A stretch of 64,000 nt of DNA. Origin: an uncultured Pelagibacteraceae bacterium. GTDB lineage: Bacteria > Pseudomonadota > Alphaproteobacteria > Pelagibacterales > Pelagibacteraceae. The notes below the pieces were generated by a model. That model worked only from the letters and a program-made list of their open reading frames with translations. It searched no databases and was not told the DNA's origin. Made by a program: the position numbers and the translations under genes. Location of the stretch: contig CABZDR010000001.1 of assembly GCA_902524535.1 (NCBI GenBank), positions 62,001 through 126,000 of the forward strand, given 5' to 3'. This document shows, piece after piece, positions 47,814-58,167 of this stretch. Positions within the stretch are counted from its first letter, which is position 1. The number at the start of each line of letters is the position of its first letter.

Positions 47814-48467
47814 TTAATAATTCTTTTTTCTAAAATATAGATATAGCAAAAGAATTGAAATCGCTAATGAAAACCATGTCATTGCATATTTTTTATGATT
47901 GTTGGAAATATTAGCAGTAATTTTTTTTGGTCTGGGAAACTGATAATTTCCATCTAAATATATTATGTACTTAGAAAATTCTTTACCAGTGAATTTTGAG
48001 ATATCTTCTCTATTTAAACTAAACCAGTAATTTTCTTTAATATCATTATCTGGTTTGAATATATTTTTTCTTCCCTGTGTTTTAAGAGTTCCCTCTATAT
48101 TATTTTGATCCAATATATTTATTTCTGGAGCATCTTTTTTTTCAAATGGTATCCATCCTCTATTGAGTAAATAATTTTCACCATCTATTAGGATAGGATT
48201 TAAAACTTCAAACCCAGGTGTTCCAGAGTCATTTAAATTATATAAGTAAATTTGTTTCTCAAAATCAACACGACCAGATGTTTTGATTTTGAGATAATTT
48301 TGTTGGTTAGATTGTGAAAGCTGAACTGGAGGATTTTTCAACGAGTTTTCAATTTCTAAAATGAGATTGTTCTTCCAATTTAAACGAATTACCTGCCAAG
48401 TGCCTAAAGCAATAAAAACAAATATAAAAAATATGATAAAAACTGAAAATAAAAATTTATGTTTCAA
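47814..48467 (-). CDS. SURF1-family cytochrome c oxidase biogenesis protein
   Basis: 217 aa with a transmembrane helix at each end (FLFSVFIIFFIFVFIALGTWQ and MTWFSLAISILLLYLYF). Internal family motifs: LGTWQVIRLNWK, LLNRGWIPFE and YAMTWFSLA. SURF1 delivers heme a to subunit I during assembly. It follows ctaE, the conserved alphaproteobacterial order. The DUF983 gene often found between ctaE and surf1 is absent. Confidence 0.92.
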   Translation of the reverse strand: MKHKFLFSVFIIFFIFVFIALGTWQVIRLNWKNNLILEIENSLKNPPVQLSQSNQQNYLKIKTSGRVDFEKQIYLYNLNDSGTPGFEVLNPILIDGENYLLNRGWIPFEKKDAPEINILDQNNIEGTLKTQGRKNIFKPDNDIKENYWFSLNREDISKFTGKEFSKYIIYLDGNYQFPRPKKITANISNNHKKYAMTWFSLAISILLLYLYFRKKNY

Positions 48468-48476
48468 GGCGCAAAA

Positions 48477-49265
48477 TTAGCTTCCCCAAATATAGATCGC
48501 AGCAAATAAGAACAGCCAAACTACATCAACAAAGTGCCAGTACCATGCCGCCGCCTCAAAACCAAAATGATGATCTTTATTAAAATGACCCAGCTTTCCT
48601 CTCCACAAACATACAGCTAAAAAAATTGTACCTACTATTACGTGGAAACCATGAAATCCCGTTGCCATATAAAATACTGAACCGTAGATATGATCTGAAA
48701 AAGCAAATGTTGCATGATGATATTCATAAGCTTGTAAAGCTGTGAAACAAGCACCTAATATAACTGTTAAAACTAATCCTTGAATAAAACTTTTTCTATC
48801 ATTCTCTAAAAGCGCATGATGTGACCAGGTCACAGTTGTTCCAGATAATAAAAGCACCAAAGTATTTATTAATGGAATGTCCCATGGATCAAAAGTTTTA
48901 ATATCTTTTGGTGGCCATACATTTCCCACAAATTCATTTGGAAATAGGCTAACATCAAAATATGCCCAAAACCATGCAACAAAAAACATTACCTCTGAGG
49001 CGATAAATAAAGTCATCCCATAACGATGATGTATTTGAACTACTGGTGTGTGATGTCCTTGATGTTCTGCTTCGATAACTACATCTCTAAACCACATATA
49101 CGCACCATAGATTAAAAGAGCGAGTCCCAAATACATTCCCCAAGAAACATCTGAATGCATATAATAAACTGAGCCAAGGGCTAAAACTAAACATGAAAAT
49201 GAAACATAGATTGGCCAGGGACTTGGATCGACTAAGTGGTAATCATGTTTTTTTTCAGCTGACAT
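48477..49265 (-). CDS. ctaE: Cytochrome c oxidase subunit III
   Basis: 262 aa, seven membrane helices. HDYHLVDPSPWPIYVS at the N-terminus, the WFRDVVIEAEHQGHHTPVVQ segment, SEVMFFVAWFWAYF with the conserved Glu, and the end FEAAAWYWHFVDVVWLFLF are typical of aa3 oxidases. It sits 8 bp after ctaG. Confidence 0.97.
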   Translation of the reverse strand: MSAEKKHDYHLVDPSPWPIYVSFSCLVLALGSVYYMHSDVSWGMYLGLALLIYGAYMWFRDVVIEAEHQGHHTPVVQIHHRYGMTLFIASEVMFFVAWFWAYFDVSLFPNEFVGNVWPPKDIKTFDPWDIPLINTLVLLLSGTTVTWSHHALLENDRKSFIQGLVLTVILGACFTALQAYEYHHATFAFSDHIYGSVFYMATGFHGFHVIVGTIFLAVCLWRGKLGHFNKDHHFGFEAAAWYWHFVDVVWLFLFAAIYIWGS

Positions 49266-49273
49266 ATTTAGAA

Positions 49274-49807
49274 TTATGATTGTTTATAATAGTCTGTCGA
49301 GAAAAAAGTATATGACATAGTCACATCTTCCAAATTTTTAACAGTAGCATCATTAACCATTTCTGGATCCAAATAAAAAGTCATAACATATGTGGCTTTT
49401 TCTCCAGCTTTTAATTCTTGTTTTTCAAAACAGAAACAACCTAGTTTACTGTAATATTTTCCAAAACTTGATGGGGAAACATTAAAACTTGCTACACCTG
49501 CCGTTGGCTCATCACCATAATTTAATACTTCAAACTCTATTTTATTAACTTGTCCTACTTTTACATCCATCACATTTGATTTAGCTTTAAAATCCCACGG
49601 CAAATTATTTACATTTGTATCAAATCTAACACTTACTACTTTATCTAAAACAATTTTTGGCGCATCATTAGCAACTTGTGTTGTTCCTCCAAATCCTGTG
49701 ACCCTACAAAAAATTTCATAAAGAGGAACAGAAGCATAAGACAAACCTAACATTAAAACAAAAATGCCAGCAAGAACTAACGGGGTTAATTTTTTTTTCT
49801 CAATCAT
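49274..49807 (-). CDS. ctaG: Cytochrome c oxidase assembly protein CtaG (Cox11)
   Basis: Copper chaperone for the CuB site of subunit I. 177 aa, N-terminal anchor (LVLAGIFVLMLGLSYASVPLY, then EIFCRVTGFGG). The copper-binding pair is in YYSKLGCFCFEKQEL, and YTFF near the end is conserved. The start overlaps the small coxF-like gene by ATGA. Confidence 0.95.
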   Translation of the reverse strand: MIEKKKLTPLVLAGIFVLMLGLSYASVPLYEIFCRVTGFGGTTQVANDAPKIVLDKVVSVRFDTNVNNLPWDFKAKSNVMDVKVGQVNKIEFEVLNYGDEPTAGVASFNVSPSSFGKYYSKLGCFCFEKQELKAGEKATYVMTFYLDPEMVNDATVKNLEDVTMSYTFFSTDYYKQS

Positions 49808-49929
49808 ATGGATCTATCAAATACTCCTGTGTTATATAGAGTAAAAAAGAAAAGAAAAATCATAAATGCAATTATTGCTATTGCTGTAATAAGGTTTTTT
49901 CTTTTTGTTCTTTTATCTGGTGTAATCAT
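49804..49929 (-). CDS. CoxF-like small membrane protein (41 aa)
   Basis: A short gene between ctaB and ctaG. ATG at 49929-49927 overlaps the ctaB stop (ATGA), and its own stop TGA at 49806-49804 overlaps the ctaG start (ATGA). The product starts MITPDKRTKRKNL, has one membrane helix (about 14-31, ITAIAIIAFMIFLFFFTLY), and ends NTGVFDRSI. A short basic N-terminus with a single helix in this position matches the small CoxF-type ORFs of alphaproteobacterial cta operons. A role in oxidase assembly is inferred from position. The tight overlaps on both sides are strong evidence that it is translated. Confidence 0.75.
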   Translation of the reverse strand: MITPDKRTKRKNLITAIAIIAFMIFLFFFTLYNTGVFDRSI

Positions 49930-50837
49930 ACAATCTTATCTATCAAAAAAAGGACAAAAATCAAAAACAAATATAGTATTGAAAATCCAAATATGGCTTT
50001 TGCAAACTTTGGTTTAAATTTATTCTTTTTAAATCTAAGTAGTTCATAGCATAAATAATTATAATAAAATGTTAGAAGTAATGATGGAATTAAAAATGTT
50101 AACCCAACAAAATCTATTGCATATGGAAAAATAATTGTTGGCAACATTAGTAGTGAGTAAATAAATATATTTATTTTAGTTCTTTCAATTCCGCTAATTA
50201 ATGGAAGCATAGGTATTTTAGCTTTTCTGTAATCATCGGATTTATACAAGCTTAAAGCCCAGAAGTGCGAGGGTGTCCAAAAAAATATTATAAGAAAAAA
50301 AGCTAAAGGTTCAATTGATATTGAGCCTGTAGCAATCGTCCAACCTATTACAGGAGGAAAAGCACCTGCAGCACCTCCTATTACAATATTTTGGGGTGTT
50401 CTTCTTTTTAACCAAATTGTATAAACCAATACATAAAATAATATAGTTAGTAGCAATATGGTTGCAGAGATCCTGTTAGTAAAATAATCTAAAGCTACAA
50501 CTGACACTATCGATAAAGTTACACCAAATATTAACGCTTGGTTCTTGTTTACTTTGCCAGTTGGTATTGGCCTTAAACAAGTTCTAGACATCAAAGCATC
50601 TAAGTCAGACTCGTACCACATATTTAAAGCTCCAGCAGCACCTGCCCCCAATGAAACTAGTAAAATTCCAATTATAGCATCTTTAGTTGAGACTATATTT
50701 GGTGCTGTTAATAAACCAACAGCACACGTAAAAATAACTAATGACATTACACGTGGCTTCATTAATTTAAATAATTCTGAAAAATTAAATAAATCCTCTT
50801 GGCTTAAACTTCTTTTTTTTAGCCGTGCATTGTTCAT
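49926..50837 (-). CDS. ctaB: Protoheme IX farnesyltransferase (heme O synthase)
   Basis: UbiA-superfamily membrane prenyltransferase that makes heme O, the precursor of heme A for subunit I. 303 aa, about nine helices. LMKPRVMSLVIFTCAVGLL, the first Asp-rich motif NMWYESDLDALMSRT with RPIPTGKV, and GAAGAFPPVIGW and FFWTPSHFWALSLY are diagnostic. Heme A synthase (ctaA) is not in the window. Confidence 0.96.
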   Translation of the reverse strand: MNNARLKKRSLSQEDLFNFSELFKLMKPRVMSLVIFTCAVGLLTAPNIVSTKDAIIGILLVSLGAGAAGALNMWYESDLDALMSRTCLRPIPTGKVNKNQALIFGVTLSIVSVVALDYFTNRISATILLLTILFYVLVYTIWLKRRTPQNIVIGGAAGAFPPVIGWTIATGSISIEPLAFFLIIFFWTPSHFWALSLYKSDDYRKAKIPMLPLISGIERTKINIFIYSLLMLPTIIFPYAIDFVGLTFLIPSLLLTFYYNYLCYELLRFKKNKFKPKFAKAIFGFSILYLFLIFVLFLIDKIV

Positions 50838-50855
50838 ATCTTTTGTATTCTGAAT

Positions 50856-52487
<1,632 letters not shown>

Positions 52488-53300
52488 TTACCTACTAGCT
52501 ATTTTTAGTTTATCGTTTTTAATTTCATCATTTGCAAATTTTATTCGCGCCTCCGACAGCCAATCTTGGTACTCCTCTTCACTCACAACTTTTACTGTAA
52601 TTGGCATAAATGCATGTTTGATGCCACAAAGTTCAGAACACTGGCCGTAGTATGTCCCCTCTTTCTCTGCCTTAAACCATGTTTCATTAATTCTTCCAGG
52701 GACTGCGTCTCTTTTAACTCCAAATGCTGGTAAAGCCCAGGCATGTAATACATCATTTGCAGTTATCAGAACTTTAACAACTTTATTTACCGGAACTACA
52801 ACTTCATTATCTACTGCAAGTAATCTAGGTTGATCAGCTTTTAAAGCTTTATCCTCAATCATATAAGACTCAAAAATTATATTTTCGTCTGGATACTCGT
52901 AACCCCAATACCACTGATAGCCAATCGCTTTTATTGTTAGATCTGCCTTCGGGATAGTGTCTTGTTTATATAAAATTTTAAATGACGGCACTGCCATCAC
53001 AATCAAAATTAAACATGGTATCAAAGTCCACAAAATTTCTACAGTAACATTATGTGTTCTTTTAGATGGGTTTGGATTTGCTGAGGCTCTAAATCTTATA
53101 CAAGCATACAACATTAAAAATAAAACAAATACGCTGATTGCAATTATAATTGGTAATAAAAGATTGTTATGGAAAGCAACAATATCTCTCATAGACTCTG
53201 AAGCAGCTTTTTGAAACCCTAGCTGCCAATCAAAGGGTTGGTTTGCAAAAGCATTGCTAGAAATTAAAAGGCCTGAAAATATAATAAAAATTTTTTTCAT
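52488..53300 (-). CDS. ctaC: Cytochrome c oxidase subunit II
   Basis: 270 aa: signal peptide (about 1-19), two membrane helices, then a cupredoxin domain. YQWYWGYEYPD is the Trp-rich electron-entry region; the CuA ligands are in YYGQCSELCGIKHAFMPI (C-x3-C, H, M) and the upstream His in VLHAWALPAFGVK. No fused cytochrome c domain. First gene of the cta run, 59 bp after rsmE, which is where its promoter should be. Confidence 0.97.
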   Translation of the reverse strand: MKKIFIIFSGLLISSNAFANQPFDWQLGFQKAASESMRDIVAFHNNLLLPIIIAISVFVLFLMLYACIRFRASANPNPSKRTHNVTVEILWTLIPCLILIVMAVPSFKILYKQDTIPKADLTIKAIGYQWYWGYEYPDENIIFESYMIEDKALKADQPRLLAVDNEVVVPVNKVVKVLITANDVLHAWALPAFGVKRDAVPGRINETWFKAEKEGTYYGQCSELCGIKHAFMPITVKVVSEEEYQDWLSEARIKFANDEIKNDKLKIASR

Positions 53301-53359
53301 TTAAATAGCTATATAAAGCTCTTTTATAAAAATTACACTTTAGTTTTCGCGACAATTTA

Positions 53360-54058
53360 TCAATTTATTGCATAATTTACGATTGAAATTGCAGATATCA
53401 CAGCCGTTTCTGATCTTAAAATATTCTCATTGATTTTAAATGGCTGGACTCCTCTAAAAGAGAGAATCTTTGCTCTTTCTGCTTCTGAAAAATCACCCTC
53501 TGGTCCTATAATTATGCAAACTGGTTTATTTGTAAATTTTGATTTATCGAGTTTGGTATTACTAGAATTTAAATCTGTAAAAATTAAGTTCATTGAATTT
53601 TTTAAAAGATTATCCAAATCCTGATTAGGTTCAATTAATGGTACATCGATACGATTTGATTGTTCACTTGCCTCAATCACTATTTTTTCAAAACGTTCTT
53701 TATTTATTTTTCTAACAATTGTCCTTTCAAAAATAATTGGTATAAATTTCGTGACTCCCAACTCCGTAGCTTTTTGTATCATAAAATTCTGATAATTTGA
53801 TTTAATTGGAGAAAATGCCAACCATAATTCTTTTATTTTTTCTTTTTGTCTTATTTTTTTTATAACTTTAAATTCAACAATATTTTTTGAAATTCTTAAA
53901 ATTTTAGCTTCCCATTCACCATTTTTATTAAATAAAGAAAACACCTCGTTTTCATTTACTCTCATTACTTTTGTTAAATAATGTGATTGTGACTTATCTA
54001 ACTTACCATTCATATTCACTGACAGTGAGTCCAAAAAAAATAATCTAATATTACTCAT
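53360..54058 (-). CDS. rsmE: 16S rRNA (uracil-1498-N3)-methyltransferase
   Basis: SPOUT methyltransferase, 232 aa. N-terminal PUA-like domain (SHYLTKVMRVNENEVFSLFN), then IQKATELGVTKFIPIIFERT, EASEQSNRIDVPLIE and the knot loop IIIGPEGDFSEAERAK with LRSETAVISAI at the end, all RsmE hallmarks. It is divergent from the HAD gene (17 bp). Confidence 0.94.
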   Translation of the reverse strand: MSNIRLFFLDSLSVNMNGKLDKSQSHYLTKVMRVNENEVFSLFNKNGEWEAKILRISKNIVEFKVIKKIRQKEKIKELWLAFSPIKSNYQNFMIQKATELGVTKFIPIIFERTIVRKINKERFEKIVIEASEQSNRIDVPLIEPNQDLDNLLKNSMNLIFTDLNSSNTKLDKSKFTNKPVCIIIGPEGDFSEAERAKILSFRGVQPFKINENILRSETAVISAISIVNYAIN

Positions 54059-54075
54059 TTGTGTTAAGTTAATTT

Positions 54076-54738
54076 ATGAAAAATATTAAAGCAATAATTT
54101 TTGATGCTTATGGTACATTGTTTGACGTAAATTCTGCTGCAGAAAAATGTAAAGATAAAATTGGAGATAAGTGGGAGAATTTTGCTACTTTTTGGAGAAC
54201 TACTCAGTTAGAGTATACTTGGCTCAGAAGTTTAATGAAGAGACATAAAGATTTTTGGCAGATTACAGAAGATAGCTTAGACAAATCAATGAGAGCTTTT
54301 AGCATAGATCCTTCTATGAAAAACGAATTATTGAATTTATACAAAGTTCTCTCGCCCTTTAAAGAAGTTCCAGAAACTTTAAAAAAATTAAAAGGAAGGA
54401 ATTTTAAATTAGCTATTCTTTCAAATGGGACTCCTTCCCTATTAGATGAGATGGTCAAAAGTAATAACTTAGATAAATTATTTGATGACATTTTTTCCAT
54501 AGAAGAGGTTGGAATTTATAAGCCGGATTCCAGGGTCTACGATTTACCAATTAAAAAATATAAAATAAAAAATAGTGAAGTTATTTTTTTAAGTGCAAAC
54601 ACTTGGGATGTTTCTGGTGGAGGAAATTATGGTTACCAATCTATTTGGGTTAACAGAAATAATAATATATTTGATAACCTTGATTATAAACCAAGTAATC
54701 AAATAAAAGATTTAACTGAGCTTTTTAGTTTAATTTAA
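54076..54738 (+). CDS. HAD-family hydrolase, haloacid dehalogenase type II
   Basis: 220 aa. The nucleophile Asp10 is in IIFDAYGTLFDVNSA; LEYTWLRSLM matches the substrate-pocket segment of L-2-haloacid dehalogenases; LSNGTPSLLDEM is motif II, KPDSRVY motif III and FLSANTWDVSGGGNYGY motif IV. The type II subfamily call follows from these motifs. The physiological substrate in a marine bacterium may be a haloacetate or another 2-haloacid, but is not proven. Confidence 0.85.
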   Translation: MKNIKAIIFDAYGTLFDVNSAAEKCKDKIGDKWENFATFWRTTQLEYTWLRSLMKRHKDFWQITEDSLDKSMRAFSIDPSMKNELLNLYKVLSPFKEVPETLKKLKGRNFKLAILSNGTPSLLDEMVKSNNLDKLFDDIFSIEEVGIYKPDSRVYDLPIKKYKIKNSEVIFLSANTWDVSGGGNYGYQSIWVNRNNNIFDNLDYKPSNQIKDLTELFSLI

Positions 54739-54756
54739 ATAATAATTAAGGGGAAC

Positions 54757-54996
54757 ATGACAAAGGGACAGAGAGCGGGCAATAGTGCAATAAAAATTGA
54801 AGTTAAGGAAGGCAAATCTTACTTTTGGTGTAGTTGTGGGAAAAGTTCCAAGCAACCATTTTGCGATGGCTCTCATAAAGGATCTGAATTTAATCCTGTT
54901 GTATATAGAGCAGAATTATCTAAAAAGATGTTTTTTTGCACTTGTAAACAAACTAATAACCAGCCATTCTGTGATGGTTCGCATAATAAAAAGTAA
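54757..54996 (+). CDS. Double CDGSH iron-sulfur domain protein
   Basis: 79 aa with two CDGSH motifs: WCSCGKSSKQPFCDGSH and FCTCKQTNNQPFCDGSH, each C-x-C-...-CDGSH with three Cys and one His for a 2Fe-2S cluster. Tandem mitoNEET-like motifs without a membrane anchor are typical of bacterial members. A purine-rich AAGGGGAAC precedes the ATG. Probably an electron or cluster carrier; its partner is unknown. It lies among redox-related genes. Confidence 0.92.
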   Translation: MTKGQRAGNSAIKIEVKEGKSYFWCSCGKSSKQPFCDGSHKGSEFNPVVYRAELSKKMFFCTCKQTNNQPFCDGSHNKK

Positions 54997-55034
54997 CATT
55001 GCAAATTTCTGTTTTTTAACTATTAAATTCTAAT

Positions 55035-55871
55035 ATGAAAAATATTGAAGTTAGTAAAATCATCGATCCTATTCCAGCATCAGATGGAGCTGGGGTTAAA
55101 TTAAAAAGAAGTATTGGTGTTGAACCAAATTATTTCGATCCTTTTTTAATGTTGGATGAATTTGGTTCAGAAAATAGTGAAGATTATGTTGCTGGATTTC
55201 CTCCACATCCACACAGAGGAATTGAAACTGTTACTTATATGTTAGCAGGAAATTTTGAACATAAGGACAGTACTGGTGGTAAGGGTAAAATGACTGCTGG
55301 CGATGTCCAATGGATGAAAACTGGTAGTGGTATTATACATTCTGAAATGCCAGGTATGAAAGAAGGTAAACTTCACGGATTTCAATTATGGATTAATATG
55401 CCTGCAAAATTAAAAATGAGCAAACCAGAGTATATCTATATCGATGCAAACAAAATGAGTGTTCATAAAGATGATGATAAACGTGTCAAAGTTATTGCGG
55501 GAAAATTTGAAAAAGCAGAAGGTCCAGTTAAAGGACATAATATAGAGCCTTTTTATTTTGATGTTGAACTAAATGAAGGAAAAGAATTTAAGTTTAGTTT
55601 ACCTTCTACTCACAATTCATTTATATACTTAATAAATGGAGAGATAGTAGTTGGTGAAAAAGATCATAAAAAAATTAAAGATAGCACCTTAATCTTGCTC
55701 TCAAAAGGTGAAGAGTTAAAAGTCAAAGCTGCTTCAAGTGCAAAATTTTTAGTTATTTCGGGAAAACCTATTAATGAGGAAATAGCCAGAGGTGGGCCTT
55801 TTGTAATGAACACTAAAGCAGAGATATTACAAGCTGTTCAAGATTATCATAACGGCACATTTGTAAAATAA
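55035..55871 (+). CDS. Pirin-family protein
   Basis: 278 aa, bicupin. The N-terminal metal site is HPHRGIETVTYMLAGNFEH with GDVQWMKTGSGIIHSEMP supplying the rest of the His/Glu ligands; GFQLWINMPAKLKMSKPEY and GPFVMNTKAEILQAVQDY are typical of pirins. Some members have quercetinase activity, others act in redox sensing. Which applies here cannot be told. Confidence 0.92.
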   Translation: MKNIEVSKIIDPIPASDGAGVKLKRSIGVEPNYFDPFLMLDEFGSENSEDYVAGFPPHPHRGIETVTYMLAGNFEHKDSTGGKGKMTAGDVQWMKTGSGIIHSEMPGMKEGKLHGFQLWINMPAKLKMSKPEYIYIDANKMSVHKDDDKRVKVIAGKFEKAEGPVKGHNIEPFYFDVELNEGKEFKFSLPSTHNSFIYLINGEIVVGEKDHKKIKDSTLILLSKGEELKVKAASSAKFLVISGKPINEEIARGGPFVMNTKAEILQAVQDYHNGTFVK

Positions 55872-55874
55872 ATA

Positions 55875-56846
55875 ATGAAATCTATTCAAATAAATAAGTT
55901 TGGCGGGCCAGAGGTTTTAGTTATTCAAGATATACAAATAGGAAAACCTGGGCCTAAGGAGGTTTTAATTAAGAATCTATCAATCGGATTAAATTTTATA
56001 GATGTTTATCATCGAACAGGTCTCTACCCAATTCCATTACCCAGCGGTATCGGTTTAGAAGCTTGTGGTGTAATTGAAGAAGTGGGGTCAGAAGTAAAAC
56101 TATTTAAAGTTGGTGATAGAGTTGCTCATGCTTCAATGCCTATTGGCGCTTACTCAGAAAAACAAATTATGCCTGAGGAAAAATTAGTTTCTGTACCCGA
56201 TGATGTGTCTGATGAAGTAGCATCTTGTGTTACATTAAAAGGAATAACAGCAGAATATTTATTGCATCGAGCATATCCCTTAAAAAAAGGTGATAAAGTT
56301 TTATATCATGCTGCTGCTGGAGGTCTTGGTCAAATTTTATGTCCTTGGGCCAATGCTTTAGGTGCAGAGGTAATCGGAACAGTTGGATCAAAAATTAAAG
56401 AGGAAATTGCAAAAAAAAATGGTTGCCATCATGTCATAAATTATTCAGAAAAAAATTTTGTAGAAGAAGTTGAAAGAATTGTGGGTAAAAATGGAATTGA
56501 TGTTGTCTACGACGGAGTAGGTATAAAGACATTCAAAGGATCAATTGAGACATTAAAGATTAGAGGAATGATGGTAGCATTTGGTAATGCTTCAGGTTAT
56601 GTTGACACGATCGACGTAAAAAAAGATATAAATGCAAAAGGTCTTTTTTTTACAAGACCATCCATTGCACACTATACTATTAAAAGAGATGAGCTAGTGG
56701 AGTCAGCAAAAAAAGTTTTTGAGGCTGTTGTATCTAAAAAATTTAAGATAGAAATTTCTAAGAAATATTCTCTAAAAGATGCTGCTCAAGCACATAAGGA
56801 TTTAGAGGCAAGATTATTAACAGGTCCAGCTGTAATAATTCCTTAA
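55875..56846 (+). CDS. NADPH:quinone oxidoreductase (zinc-independent MDR family)
   Basis: 323 aa. GLNFIDVYHRTGLYP and GLEACGVIEEVGSEV open the GroES-like domain; the nucleotide loop is LYHAAAGGLGQILCPWANALGAEVIGTV. No structural-zinc cysteine cluster is seen, which places it with QOR rather than alcohol dehydrogenases. It follows the pirin gene by 3 bp and overlaps the convergent DUF2721 gene by 4 bp. Confidence 0.92.
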   Translation: MKSIQINKFGGPEVLVIQDIQIGKPGPKEVLIKNLSIGLNFIDVYHRTGLYPIPLPSGIGLEACGVIEEVGSEVKLFKVGDRVAHASMPIGAYSEKQIMPEEKLVSVPDDVSDEVASCVTLKGITAEYLLHRAYPLKKGDKVLYHAAAGGLGQILCPWANALGAEVIGTVGSKIKEEIAKKNGCHHVINYSEKNFVEEVERIVGKNGIDVVYDGVGIKTFKGSIETLKIRGMMVAFGNASGYVDTIDVKKDINAKGLFFTRPSIAHYTIKRDELVESAKKVFEAVVSKKFKIEISKKYSLKDAAQAHKDLEARLLTGPAVIIP

Positions 56847-57247
56847 TCTACATTAACATCCATATCCGACATATGAAGCCTAAGTGCATTTGTTGAAATA
56901 TGAATTTCTTTTATAAAAAAAATTATTGAGACAATCATTGATAAACAACAAGAACCAAAAATTACTCGCGCCATAAAAACCTCATCAAGATATAAGGCAA
57001 ACACCGTTAACATATTGAATAAAAACCCAAAAGCTGCAAATAAAATTGTCCATCTCAAAAGGCCTATTCTTGAGCTAAGATTCAAAAATTGTTTTTTCCA
57101 TTCTGGTGGTATGTGTTTCTCGTAAACATGCTCATCATGTAATTTTCTAACTAAGTTACTTAAAGTGTGAAATCTATTACTATATACGGCCATCAATAGA
57201 GGAATTGCTGGAAACATCAGGGCTGTTACGGTGTAATCTATATTCAT
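56843..57247 (-). CDS. DUF2721-family membrane protein
   Basis: 134 aa from the ATG at 57247; an upstream in-frame Met at 57268 would add 7 residues. Three hydrophobic segments: TVTALMFPAIPLLMAVYSN, LRWTILFAAFGFLFNMLTV and VIFGSCCLSMIVSIIFFIKE, with a charged loop between the first two. The pattern and length fit DUF2721, whose function is unknown. It lies divergent to ubiA with 52 bp between preferred starts. Confidence 0.8.
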   Translation of the reverse strand: MNIDYTVTALMFPAIPLLMAVYSNRFHTLSNLVRKLHDEHVYEKHIPPEWKKQFLNLSSRIGLLRWTILFAAFGFLFNMLTVFALYLDEVFMARVIFGSCCLSMIVSIIFFIKEIHISTNALRLHMSDMDVNVD

Positions 57248-57299
57248 ACGAATCAGTTTGATTATCAATCTTGCGTTTGTTATTTACAAGAAAAATTTT

Positions 57300-58163
57300 A
57301 TGAACCAATTAAGCATATTTATCGAACTGACAAGATTGAAAAAACCAATTGGTTATATGCTGCTTTTTTGGCCATGTGCTTGGGGATTGTCTATTGGCTA
57401 TGATTTTTCAAATAACTTAGATACCTATTTTTTTTATTTAACGCTTTTTTTTCTAGGATCAGTTTTTATGAGATCAGCTGGGTGCATAGTAAACGATATT
57501 TTAGATAAAAATTTTGATAATAGAGTTTCACGTACTAAAAATAGGCCTATAGCTTCTGGCAAAATTTCTATTCAAATTGGAATACTCTACGCAGCAATTC
57601 TTTGTATCTTAGCATTTTTAGTTTTAATAAATTTTAATTATTTTACAATAATTCTTGCGTTAGGTTCTATGCCATTAGCTTTTACTTATCCACTTATGAA
57701 AAGATACACTTATTGGCCTCAACTTTTTCTTGGAATAACTTTCAACTATGGCCTTATTCTCGGTTGGACATCAATTTTTAACGAGATAAGTATAGTTCCA
57801 ATTATCTTCTACATAGGAGCCATATTTTGGACACTTGCTTATGACACTATTTATGGGTTTCAAGATATAAAGGATGATGAAATTATAGGACTCAAATCAA
57901 CTTCAATAAAATTTAAAAAAAACCCCCAGTTATTTTTAATATTATGCTTATTAACATTTTTTATATCTTTAATAATTATAGGTATATTAATGAACCTGAA
58001 TAATCTTTTTTATGTTTTTTTATTTTTAATTTTTTTTCATTTGTTTTTTTATCAAATTAAAAATTTAAACATTAAAGATGCAAAAAACTGCTTAAAAATA
58101 TTTAAATCAAATAATTTTTTGGGATTTATTGTTCTAACAAGTATTTTGGCTGGGAAATTTTAA
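57300..58163 (+). CDS. ubiA: 4-hydroxybenzoate polyprenyltransferase
   Basis: Attaches the isoprenoid tail to 4-hydroxybenzoate in ubiquinone synthesis. 287 aa from the ATG at 57300 (an earlier in-frame start overlaps the divergent gene). Multi-pass. First Asp-rich motif CIVNDILDKNFDNRVSRTKNR (20-residue core at about 60-80) with RPIASGKIS; second motif AYDTIYGFQDIKDDEIIGLKS region. LTRLKKPIGYMLLFWPCAWG at the N-terminus is UbiA-specific. Confidence 0.95.
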   Translation: MNQLSIFIELTRLKKPIGYMLLFWPCAWGLSIGYDFSNNLDTYFFYLTLFFLGSVFMRSAGCIVNDILDKNFDNRVSRTKNRPIASGKISIQIGILYAAILCILAFLVLINFNYFTIILALGSMPLAFTYPLMKRYTYWPQLFLGITFNYGLILGWTSIFNEISIVPIIFYIGAIFWTLAYDTIYGFQDIKDDEIIGLKSTSIKFKKNPQLFLILCLLTFFISLIIIGILMNLNNLFYVFLFLIFFHLFFYQIKNLNIKDAKNCLKIFKSNNFLGFIVLTSILAGKF

Positions 58164-58167
58164 AAAA

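Noticed and set aside
49808..50017. 69-codon plus-strand frame between ctaG and ctaB
   Set aside because: It lies antisense to the 41-aa coxF-like gene and the end of ctaB, which have operon-type overlaps and a sensible membrane-helix product; the plus frame has no recognisable features.
54797..55033. 78-codon plus frame overlapping the CDGSH gene
   Set aside because: Alternate frame of a gene with two perfect CDGSH motifs; no start context or family match.
57526..57536. GTTTCACGTAC, another parS-like half
   Set aside because: Only one half matches, it lies inside ubiA coding sequence, and it encodes the conserved Val-Ser-Arg-Thr stretch there.
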